From the NCBI GenBank assembly GCA_964569055.1, contig CAZMSZ010000194.1, positions 1 to 13,504 on the forward strand: 13,504 nt of DNA, written 5' to 3'. Below are positions 1 through 6,520 of the stretch, piece by piece; position 1 is the stretch's first letter; each line of letters opens with the position of its first letter. The translations under genes and the position numbers were made by a program. The stretch is from JAWLGW01 sp964569055. GTDB lineage: Bacteria > Planctomycetota > J058. The notes under the pieces were generated by a model. That model worked only from the letters and a program-made list of their open reading frames with translations, did no database searches and was not told the origin of the DNA.

Positions 1-1771
1 CCGGCAGCCCGCCCCGCGGGCCGCGCGCGCGGCCGCGGGCGCGCGCGGCGCGGCGCGCGCGCCGGGCCCCGCCGGCGGGCGCGGCCGCGTCGCTCGGCCG
101 GTAGAGCTCGCGCCAGGCCTGCGCGAACGGCTGGGTCACGCCGCGCTCCAGCAGCCAGCGCCGCCACTCGCGCACCGCCGCGGGCGCGGCCCCGAGGGGG
201 TGCCACAGCCGGACCTCCTCGTCGGAGGCCGCCCTGGCAGGCGCGCCGTCGAGCTCGACCAGCAGCCCCTCGTGCCAGGCCACGGCGCGGGCGCGCGCTC
301 CCCGGCCGAGGGTCCAGATCAGGCGTCGCGCCAGGTGCTGCAGGAGCGGGTGGTCGAGCAGCCGCTCGCGCCAGGTGGCGAACGCCCAGCTGCGCGGCGC
401 GAGGTAGGAGCCCTCCAGCCGCCGCGCCTGCGCCACCAGCGCCGGCGGGAGCGAGCGCGCCGCCTCGCGCAGCGCGGCGACCTCGAGGGCGTGCTCGCGC
501 AGGGCGCGCTCGGGCGCCTCGGGCTGCAGCTCGCCGCCCGGCGCGGCGAAGCGCAGCTCGGCGCGGCGCGGTCCGACCACGACCAGCTCCGCCTCGACCG
601 CGCCCAGGCGGGCGCGCCGCGCGCCGTCGGGGCCGAGCCCGAAGGTCGGGGTGGCGAGCTCCTCCACGTCGGCCGCGCTGAGCGCCCGCAGCGCGGCCGC
701 CTCGGCGAGCGCCTGACCCGCCAGCCGGCGCGCGCGCGCGTAGGAGAGGCGCGCACGCAGCCGCGCCAGCTCGGCCACCGGCGTGTCGCCCGGCCGGGTC
801 GCCAGGACCTGCACGCAGGCGTTGCCGAGCTTCGCCGAGCGCGGGCCGAACCGCGGCAGCTTGGTGTAGGCGGCGGCGCCCAGCTCCCCCAGGAGCGCGT
901 CGAGCGCCGGGTCGTCGAGCAGGCGGCAGCACCACACGAGCCCACGCAGCTGCTCGGCCCCGCGGTCGGCGAGCGGCTCGCTCGCGCGCGCCACCGCGGG
1001 GACCCAGCGGGTCAGCGCCGCGGTGAACGCCTCGGGCCCCACGCCGGCCAGCGCGCGCCGAGCGTCGGCCAGCCAGCGCCCCGTCGGCTCCGGGCCGCGC
1101 GCGCTCGCGGCGTGCGCGAAGAGCGCCTCCCAGGCCGCCGCCGCGGCCGGGCGGGTCGTGTGCAGCGCCGCGAGCTCGGCGCGCGCGAGGTCCGCCCACT
1201 CCTCGCCGGGGTCGGGGAGCCCCGCCGGCTCCTGGCGTCCGAGCCCGAGCAGGCCCTCCAGCTCCCGCAAGCGCCGCCGCGCCCGCCCGGTGGTCGTGGT
1301 CGGGACCAGCCGCGTGCGCAGCCGCCGGAGCGAGCGCACCACCTCGGGCGGGAGCGCCCGCTCGCTCCGCGCGTGCACGACCTGCCGCAGCACCTGCGCC
1401 GCGGTCGGGACCTCGTCGGGGCTGGGGCGGGCGCAGCGCTCGATCAAGAACCCGAGCGCGCCGTCGTCGAACGGGAGCGCGCGCCGGAGGAGCGCCGCGC
1501 CCAGGCGCTCCAGCCGCCAGCGCCGCTCGCGGTCGCGCTCCGCCCCGGTGCGCTCGGCGAGGCGGACGGCGTGGTGACGCGCGCGCTCGAGGCACACGAT
1601 CGCGAGCGTGGCCTGCTCGGAGCGCGGCCGGGCCAGCAGCGCGCGGGTGACCGCGAGGTGCAGCAGGGCGCGGGCGTCTCCCGCGCTCCTGGCGACGCGG
1701 CGGTCCTCCAGCCAGGCCTCGATCGCCTCGTGCGCGGCCGCCTCCTCGTCGAAGTGGAACCCCGAATCCAC
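1..1771 (-). CDS. DUF4132 family protein, 5' part (C-terminus beyond the left edge)
   Basis: A minus-strand frame stays open for 590 codons from 1771 to the left edge, so the stop lies outside the window. Seen: LVWCCRLL near residue 280, then a segment with KLPRFGPRSAKLGNA, an RLEGSYLAPRSWAFATW stretch, WHPL near 524 and QPFAQAWRELY at 547-557. This order (GLVW, GxRSxKxGNA, HPL, QPFxQxxREvY) is that of the DUF4132 family, which includes the poorly understood E. coli MolR/YehI-like proteins. No enzymatic activity is assigned here. The start is taken as GTG at 1769-1771, preceded by GAGGGG at a good ribosome-binding distance; upstream GTGs at 1846 and 1906 are possible, but the residues there look non-coding (Arg/Pro/Ala/Ser). 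No ATG start exists in this frame nearby. After the RELY motif the protein enters an Arg/Ala/Gly-rich linker encoded by an uninterrupted G/C tract. Divergent from the HEAT gene at 1993. Family call fairly sure; start less so. Confidence 0.75.
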   Translation of the reverse strand, partial: MDSGFHFDEEAAAHEAIEAWLEDRRVARSAGDARALLHLAVTRALLARPRSEQATLAIVCLERARHHAVRLAERTGAERDRERRWRLERLGAALLRRALPFDDGALGFLIERCARPSPDEVPTAAQVLRQVVHARSERALPPEVVRSLRRLRTRLVPTTTTGRARRRLRELEGLLGLGRQEPAGLPDPGEEWADLARAELAALHTTRPAAAAAWEALFAHAASARGPEPTGRWLADARRALAGVGPEAFTAALTRWVPAVARASEPLADRGAEQLRGLVWCCRLLDDPALDALLGELGAAAYTKLPRFGPRSAKLGNACVQVLATRPGDTPVAELARLRARLSYARARRLAGQALAEAAALRALSAADVEELATPTFGLGPDGARRARLGAVEAELVVVGPRRAELRFAAPGGELQPEAPERALREHALEVAALREAARSLPPALVAQARRLEGSYLAPRSWAFATWRERLLDHPLLQHLARRLIWTLGRGARARAVAWHEGLLVELDGAPARAASDEEVRLWHPLGAAPAAVREWRRWLLERGVTQPFAQAWRELYRPSDAAAPAGGARRARRAARARGRARGPRGGLP

Positions 1772-1992
1772 GCGCCCCTCGAGCGAGCCCGACGCGCCCG
1801 CTCGAGAGGAGGAGGGAGCACGAGCCGCGCCCGGAGGAGGGGCCACGCCCAACCCGAGCGGCCACCCGGCCCCGCGTCGTCGAGCGGGCTCCGCGCCGGG
1901 AGACACCGCCGGCCCGGGCGCGAGCGGCGAGGCGACGCGGTCGCGCGGAGTGCGCCGGAGGCGCGGCCGGGCGCGATCACCGGGGACGTGGT
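1772..1992. other. Divergent intergenic region (DUF4132 / HEAT protein)
   Basis: This 221-bp spacer separates two divergently read genes and should hold both promoters. Apart from the inverted repeat at 1778-1806 and a purine-rich run at 1805-1818 that is not followed by a usable start codon, I see no recognisable operator, RNA or short ORF. No AT-rich -10 hexamer stands out. Confidence 0.4.
1778..1806. promoter_or_regulatory. Perfect 8-bp inverted repeat next to the DUF4132 start
   Basis: CTCGAGCG at 1778-1785 is repeated inverted as CGCTCGAG at 1799-1806 with a 13-base loop. It lies 7 bases upstream of the proposed GTG start of the minus-strand DUF4132 gene. In its mRNA the 3' arm of the stem would include the GAG of the GAGGGG ribosome-binding site. 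It could be an operator or an RBS-sequestering hairpin. The repeat is seen; the function is inferred, and in DNA this rich in G+C short palindromes also occur by chance. Confidence 0.35.
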
Positions 1993-3051
1993 ATGCAGGA
2001 GGGAATGAGCCGTCGCGCCGCCGCCGCCGCCTTCGCCACGCTGACCGTCGCCCTGGGGACCGGCGGCCGCGCGGACGCCCAGGAGGAGCGCGGCGCGCGC
2101 GAGGCGAGGGCGGCCGCGACGGGCGAGGCGGTGCTCCTGGCGCGAGCGCGCGAGGTGGTGGCGCGGCTGCGCGAGCCCGAGCAGCGGATCGGCGCGGCGG
2201 CGATCCTGTTCGCGTTGCAGCCGCTCGGGGCCGCGGCCGTCCCGCTCCTGACCGAGGTCCTCGACGACCGGGCGCTCGAGGCCCGCGTGCGGCACCAAGC
2301 CCTCACCGTGCTGTACGGCCTGGGCGCGCCGGAGGCCGCCGCCTCCCTCGGCGCCCTGCTGCTCCGCGAGGACGACCTCGAGCTGCGCGTCACGGCCGCG
2401 GTCGCGCTGGCCTACCTCGGCGACCCGCACCAGGCGTTGCTCGCGGCCCTCGCGCGCGAGCACCCCGCGCGGGTGCGCGCCGCGGCCCTCGCGAGCGGCG
2501 CCGCGCGCGGCGTGCTCGACGCGGCCCGCTGCGTCGAGCTCCTCGAGGCGCGCGAGCCCGAGGCGGTGCGCGCGGCCGCGATCGGCGCGCTGGCCGACCT
2601 CGCCCCGGCCGACCCCGACCGCGCCGTCCCCGCCCTCGAGGCCGCGGTCCGGCGCGAGGCCGGCGTCCTGCGCGCCGAGGCCGCCCGCGCGCTGCGCCTG
2701 TACGGGACGCCCGGGTGCGAGCGGCTGGGCGCCCTGGTCGCCCTGGAGGGCGCGCCGCTCGGCCCCGAGCTGCTCGAGCTCGGCCGAGGCCCCCAGGACA
2801 CGGCGGCCTGCGCGGCGGCCGCGGCGCTGGAGGGCGAGCCGCGGCCGCGGGTCGGCGGCGATCGCCCCGAGTGGGTACGCGACCTCGGCTGGCAGGCCAG
2901 CATGTTCGTGTTCCTGCAGGGTATGAAGGCGCACCGCAGGCGGCTGCGCATGGGCGGCCTCGCGCTCGAGGTCCGCCCCGGCGACGAGGTCGTCCCGCGC
3001 CAGCTCATCCGGCGGCGGGCACGCCCAGCACGTTCGAAACGAAGTAGGTGA
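1993..3051 (+). CDS. Secreted HEAT-repeat protein
   Basis: Predicted 352 residues. After MSRR comes a hydrophobic Ala-rich stretch ending in RADAQ, a plausible signal peptidase I site (ADA before QE), so the protein should be exported. Residues about 45-240 form successive Ala/Leu-rich helical pairs with the HEAT pattern, for example ARVRHQALTVLYGLG, LRVTAAVALAYLGDP, VRAAAIGALADLAP and LRAEAARALRLYG. Such repeats form solenoids that bind other proteins; no catalytic motif is seen. Start: ATG 1993 gives MQEG before the signal peptide; ATG 2005 gives a cleaner signal (MSRR) but its AGGAGG lies only 2 bases upstream, so both remain possible. The last 13 codons (after QLI) lose the strong G/C third-position bias and encode an Arg-rich tail, suggesting a recently altered C-terminus. 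Convergent with queA, 77 bp away. Exact role unknown. Confidence 0.75.
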   Translation: MQEGMSRRAAAAAFATLTVALGTGGRADAQEERGAREARAAATGEAVLLARAREVVARLREPEQRIGAAAILFALQPLGAAAVPLLTEVLDDRALEARVRHQALTVLYGLGAPEAAASLGALLLREDDLELRVTAAVALAYLGDPHQALLAALAREHPARVRAAALASGAARGVLDAARCVELLEAREPEAVRAAAIGALADLAPADPDRAVPALEAAVRREAGVLRAEAARALRLYGTPGCERLGALVALEGAPLGPELLELGRGPQDTAACAAAAALEGEPRPRVGGDRPEWVRDLGWQASMFVFLQGMKAHRRRLRMGGLALEVRPGDEVVPRQLIRRRARPARSKRSR

Positions 3052-3128
3052 ACATGTTCCCGCCCGGGCCGCCGACGCGCGGGCCGCGGCCGAAGCGCCC
3101 GCGGGTCGAGGTCGCGGCGGTGAGGGCG

Positions 3129-4208
3129 TCACCGCTTCGACGTCAGCTCACCGGGGCGGATCAGCATGGCGTCGCCGTAGCTGTAGAAGCGGTAGCCCGC
3201 GGCGATCGCCTCCGCGTAGGCGGCGAGCACCCGCTCGCGCCCGGCCAGGGCGGAGACCAGCATCAGGAGGGTGCTCCTGGGCAGGTGGAAGTTGGTGATC
3301 AGCCCGTCGACCCAGCGGAACGCGTGGCCGGGGGTAATGAAGATCGTGGTCTCGCCGGCGGGCTCCCCGCTCAGCCCATACGCCTCGAGCGCGCGCAGCG
3401 CCGTGGTGCCGCAGCACACGATCGGGCGCCCCTCGGCGCGCGCGCGCGCGAGCCGCTCGCGCGCGGCCGGCGGCACCTCGTAGCGCTCGGCGTGCATCAC
3501 GTGCTCGTCGATCCGCTCCACCTTGACGGGGAGGAACGTCCCCAGGCCGACGTGCAGGACCACCCGCGCCAGCTCGACCCCGCGGGCCTCGCACTCGGCC
3601 AGCAGCTCGGGCGTGAAGTGGAGCCCCGCGGTGGGGGCCGCGATCGCGCCCGGGACCCGCGCGAACACCGTCTGGTAGGTCACCCGGTCGCGCGCGTCCG
3701 CCTCGCGCCGCACGTAGGGCGGCAGCGGCATGCGCCCGCAGCGCTCGGCGGCCGCGAGCGCGTCCTCGCCGGCGAAGCGCACGCGCCAGCGCCCCGGCCC
3801 GGTGCGGGCCACCAGGCTCACGCGCGCGGCCCCGCCTTCGAGCTCGAGCGCCTCGCCCGGCCCGAGGCTCCCGCCGGCCTTGACCAAGGCCTCCCACTCG
3901 GCGCCGAGCTCGCCGCCCGCGGCGGGCTCGATCAACAGCAGCTCGACCTTCCCGCCGGTCGCGGCGCGGCGCCCCAGGAACCGAGCCGGGATCACGCGGG
4001 TCTCGTTGAGCACCAGCAGCGCGCGGGGCGGCAGCAGCGCGGCGATCTCGGCGAAGCCGTGGTGCGTGGGCGGAGCGTCGCCGTCGCGCGCCAGCACCAG
4101 CAGCCGCGAGGCGGTCCGCTCGGGGAGGGGCTCCTGCGCGATCCGCTCGGGGGGGAGCTCGAAGTCGAAGTCGCTGGTGTGGAGCGCGCCGGCCATCAGG
4201 CGGCGCAT
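3129..4208 (-). CDS. queA: S-adenosylmethionine:tRNA ribosyltransferase-isomerase QueA
   Basis: QueA transfers and isomerises the ribosyl part of S-adenosylmethionine onto 7-aminomethyl-7-deazaguanine at tRNA position 34, giving epoxyqueuosine, the next-to-last step of queuosine synthesis, in the cytoplasm. The 359-residue length is usual for the family. Seen in order: DFDFELPPERIAQEP (13-27), NETRVIPARFLG (68-79), YQTVFARVPGAIAAPTAG (178-195) with LHFT following, HVGLGTFLPVK (219-229), GTTALRALE (267-275), FITPGHAFRWVDGLITNFHL (290-309) and YRFYSYGDAMLI (339-350). These are the family's signature blocks, so the assignment is firm. Start ATG 4208; an in-frame ATG at 4196 (MAGALHTSDF) is almost equally likely, and neither has a strong Shine-Dalgarno site. 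It is the last gene of the minus-strand run, 40 bp after the lipoprotein gene. No tgt or other queuosine gene is in view. Confidence 0.95.
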   Translation of the reverse strand: MRRLMAGALHTSDFDFELPPERIAQEPLPERTASRLLVLARDGDAPPTHHGFAEIAALLPPRALLVLNETRVIPARFLGRRAATGGKVELLLIEPAAGGELGAEWEALVKAGGSLGPGEALELEGGAARVSLVARTGPGRWRVRFAGEDALAAAERCGRMPLPPYVRREADARDRVTYQTVFARVPGAIAAPTAGLHFTPELLAECEARGVELARVVLHVGLGTFLPVKVERIDEHVMHAERYEVPPAARERLARARAEGRPIVCCGTTALRALEAYGLSGEPAGETTIFITPGHAFRWVDGLITNFHLPRSTLLMLVSALAGRERVLAAYAEAIAAGYRFYSYGDAMLIRPGELTSKR

Positions 4209-4248
4209 TATCGCGTGGCGCGCCGCGCCGCCCAGCGCCGCGGCCGGC

Positions 4249-4689
4249 TCAGCCCACCGGGACCTTGGCCAACAGCGACACCGGGCTGAGGACGGGCGCC
4301 AGCGCGGCGCCCAGGATCGGTCGCAGCGGCGCGAGCAGCGCCCACGGCCGCCACTTGCCGCGGCTCGCGTCGCGCCACAGCTCTTGGTTCGCCTCCCACA
4401 GCGCGCCGGTCAGGGCCTGGTCGAGCTCGCTGAGGCTGCCCCCGAGCGCGACCAGCAACAGACCGTCGCAGGCGAGGGTCCAGGGCGACGCCAACAGCAG
4501 GAGCGGCAGCTCGAGGGCCGCGCCGAGCCCGGCGTGGAGCGCGGCCGCCGCGCGCCCCACGTCACGCGCGTCGACCCGCTCGAGGCGTTGGGATCGGCTC
4601 GGCGCGCCGAAGGACGAGGGCGCGCTGCGACACCCGGGCGCGTGCACGAGCAGCAGCGCGGCGAGGAGCGGGAGCGGTGACGGCTTCAT
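4249..4689 (-). CDS. Small lipoprotein A (paralogue of the adjacent lipoprotein)
   Basis: Predicted 146 residues. MKPSPLPLLAALLLVHAPGC is a typical lipoprotein signal peptide with the lipobox cysteine at residue 20, so the mature protein should be lipid-anchored at the cell envelope. The body has a hydrophobic segment at 57-83 (ALELPLLLLASPWTLACDG...), then ALTGALWEANQELWRD (92-107), WALLAPLRPI (116-125) and a hydrophobic C-terminus. These blocks recur in the same order in the gene at 4742-5173, so the two are tandem duplicates. I recognise no named family and no catalytic motif. A GTG at 4698 would add three residues; ATG 4689 is preferred because it puts the Cys at residue 20 in both paralogues. 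It lies between its paralogue and queA, all on the minus strand and probably co-transcribed. Function unknown. Confidence 0.75.
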   Translation of the reverse strand: MKPSPLPLLAALLLVHAPGCRSAPSSFGAPSRSQRLERVDARDVGRAAAALHAGLGAALELPLLLLASPWTLACDGLLLVALGGSLSELDQALTGALWEANQELWRDASRGKWRPWALLAPLRPILGAALAPVLSPVSLLAKVPVG

Positions 4690-4741
4690 GCGCGCCACCC
4701 GGCGCCCCGCTCGGCGTGGCCACGACCTCGTTCGGGCCGGG

Positions 4742-5173
4742 TCACCGGCCGGCGCCCGCCATCTTCGCGAAGAACATGAGGGGGCTCACCAGCGGAGCCA
4801 CCGCGGCGTCGACGATCGGACGCAGCGGCGCGAGCAGCGCGAGAGGCCACAGGCGGGAGCGCGCCCCATCGTCCCACAGCTCGCGGTTGGCCCTCCACAT
4901 GGCCCCGGTCACCCCTTCGTCGAGGACGTCCGCCCCGCCGCCGAACGCACCCGCGATCGCGAGCACGTCCCAGGCGAAGGTCCACGGCGTCACCGCCAGC
5001 ATGACGGGGAGCTCCAGGGCCGCGCCCACCACGGCGGGCACCGCGGCGATTCGCGCCGTCGCGCTCTCCACCTCGCGGAGCCCCGAGGGCGGCGCGCCGC
5101 TGCGCGCCGCGCGGCAGCCGGGGGCCAGCAGGAGCAGGAGCAGGAGCAGACAGGGGAGGGGTCGAGTCGTCAT
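4742..5173 (-). CDS. Small lipoprotein B (paralogue of the adjacent lipoprotein)
   Basis: Predicted 143 residues. MTTRPLPCLL, a run of leucines and LAPGC form a lipoprotein signal with the lipobox cysteine at residue 20, implying a lipid-anchored envelope protein. The mature part carries AALELPVMLAVTPWTFAWD (51-69), VTGAMWRANRELWDD (88-102), WPLALLAPLRPI (109-120) and APLVSPLMFFAK (126-137), matching lipoprotein A block by block with about half the residues shared in the core. The open frame extends upstream into thiI, but that part is antisense-like Arg/Ala/Gly-rich sequence; the ATG at 5173 begins the signal peptide and is clearly right. No clear Shine-Dalgarno site precedes it. It starts 83 bp after the thiI stop and ends 52 bp before the ATG of A. 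No family name recognised; function unknown. Confidence 0.78.
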   Translation of the reverse strand: MTTRPLPCLLLLLLLLAPGCRAARSGAPPSGLREVESATARIAAVPAVVGAALELPVMLAVTPWTFAWDVLAIAGAFGGGADVLDEGVTGAMWRANRELWDDGARSRLWPLALLAPLRPIVDAAVAPLVSPLMFFAKMAGAGR

Positions 5174-5256
5174 GGGCGCCGCGCCGAGCAAGCGCAGAGC
5201 CAGACGGCAACTTGCGCCGCGCGTCGCGCGCGCCGTTCGGCGCCGGACGCGCTGCG

Positions 5257-6516
5257 TCAGCGATCCGACGGCTCGTCGACCGCGGCGCGGTCGGTCGCGC
5301 GCGCGTCCTCGCCCGCCGGCGGCTCCAGCCGCGCGGGGGCCTCGCCGCGGACGCAGCGCCAGGTCTCCACGCCGGCCAGCGACTCGCGCTCGAGCGCAGA
5401 CAGCTCCCCGATCCGCGCCTCGGCGTCCTCGCACTCGACCACGGTGGCGCGCGTGGTGGGGTGGCGCGGCGCGAACAAGGAGCAGCAGTCCTGGTAGGGC
5501 AGGATCGAGGTCTCGTAGCTCCCGATCGCCTGGGCCCGCGCGATCACCTCCACCTTGTCGAAGCCGAGGAGCGGCCGCAGCACCAGCGTGCCGGGCACGA
5601 CCGCCTCCACGCACAACAGGTTCTCGGGCGTCTGGCTCGCGACCTGCCCCAGCGCCTCGCCGGTGACCAGCGCCTTGTAGTCGCTGCGCGCCGCCAGCGC
5701 CGCCGCGATCCGGTACATGGCGCGGCGGAGCAGCACGATCCGCAGCTCCTCGCGGGCGGCCGCCGCGATCGCGTCCTGGATCTTGGTGGTGGAGGCCACC
5801 AGCACGTCGAGCGGGCGCGGGGTCCAGTGGCTGAGCGTGCGCGCGATCGCGAGCACCTTCTCGAGCACGCGGTCGCCCGTGTAGGGGAACGCATGGAAGT
5901 AGACGCAGTCGGTGTGGAGCCCCCGCTTGAGCGCGTACCAGGCGCCCACCGGGCTGTCGATCCCGCCCGACAGGAGCGCCAGCCCGCGCCCGGCCACCCC
6001 GACCGGGACCCCGCCCGGCCCGGGGACGCGGTCGGCGTGGAGCGCGATCCCCTCGTCGCGGACCTCGCAGTGGATCGTGAGCTCGGGCGCGTGCACGTCG
6101 ACCCGCAGCCCGGGGACCGCCTCGAGCACCGCGTGGCCCAGCTCGGCCGAGACCTGGTGCGAACCCATGGGGAAGCGCTTGTCGGGCCGGCGGGTCTCGA
6201 GCTTGAAGGTCCGCTTCCCCGCGGCGGCGCCGGCGCGCGCCAGCTCGATCGCCACCGCGCTCGCCGCGGCGAGGTCCTGGGGGACGATCCGCACCACGCT
6301 GGCGCTGCTGACGCCGAACGTGCGGGTCAGCGCGGCGAGCGCCTCGTCGGGGTCGTGCTCGGGCGGGAGGTCCACCGTGAGGCGGCCGCCGGTGCGGGTC
6401 ACGCGCCCGGCGGGGATCCCGAGCTGGCGCGCCACGTTCTCGCGCAGCAGCTTCTCGAACCAGGGACGCTTGCGCCCCTTGAGCCCGATCTCGTCGTAGC
6501 GGACGTGGAGCAGCAC
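5257..6516 (-). CDS. thiI: tRNA 4-thiouridine synthase ThiI (rhodanese-less form)
   Basis: ThiI adenylates uridine 8 of tRNA with ATP and replaces its oxygen with sulfur from a protein persulfide, giving s4U8; in many bacteria it also supplies sulfur for the thiamin thiazole. Seen in 419 residues: N-terminal ferredoxin-like and THUMP regions (about 1-165; YDEIGLKG at 7-14, FKLETRRPDKRFP at 104-116), the PP-loop ATP site LLSGGIDSPVGAW (181-193), TGEALGQVASQTPENL (285-300) and PYQDCCSLFAPRHPTT (340-355). The paired cysteines at 344-345 resemble the Bacillus-type protein; there is no C-terminal rhodanese domain as in E. coli, only a 30-40 residue polar tail. The start is GTG at 6516, 4 bp after the stop of the cysteine desulfurase gene, so the two are translationally close and probably partners. 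Highly confident family call; whether it also serves thiamin synthesis cannot be told. Confidence 0.95.
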   Translation of the reverse strand: MLLHVRYDEIGLKGRKRPWFEKLLRENVARQLGIPAGRVTRTGGRLTVDLPPEHDPDEALAALTRTFGVSSASVVRIVPQDLAAASAVAIELARAGAAAGKRTFKLETRRPDKRFPMGSHQVSAELGHAVLEAVPGLRVDVHAPELTIHCEVRDEGIALHADRVPGPGGVPVGVAGRGLALLSGGIDSPVGAWYALKRGLHTDCVYFHAFPYTGDRVLEKVLAIARTLSHWTPRPLDVLVASTTKIQDAIAAAAREELRIVLLRRAMYRIAAALAARSDYKALVTGEALGQVASQTPENLLCVEAVVPGTLVLRPLLGFDKVEVIARAQAIGSYETSILPYQDCCSLFAPRHPTTRATVVECEDAEARIGELSALERESLAGVETWRCVRGEAPARLEPPAGEDARATDRAAVDEPSDR

Positions 6517-6520
6517 CGGC

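Noticed and set aside
200..2008. Long plus-strand open frame of about 600 codons
   Set aside because: Its product is dominated by Arg, Ala, Gly, Pro and Gln without domain logic, and the opposite strand encodes recognisable DUF4132 blocks. It is an antisense artefact of high G+C.
3050..3059. GAACATGTTC perfect palindrome resembling an SOS box
   Set aside because: The Gram-positive type SOS box needs GAAC and GTTC four bases apart; here the spacing is two, and it lies between convergent genes where no promoter is expected.
1444..3132. Minus-strand open frame of 562 codons across the HEAT gene
   Set aside because: The plus strand encodes a clear signal peptide and HEAT repeats there, and the minus product is low-complexity Arg/Ala/Gly; only the short different frame at 3005-3142 is worth a look.
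3148..3897. Second minus-strand frame inside queA
   Set aside because: It is out of frame with the well-conserved QueA motifs and consists of Arg/Ala/Gly-rich sequence.
5174..5614. N-terminal extension of lipoprotein B into thiI
   Set aside because: The extension is out of frame with thiI and of artefact composition; the signal peptide defines the start at 5173.
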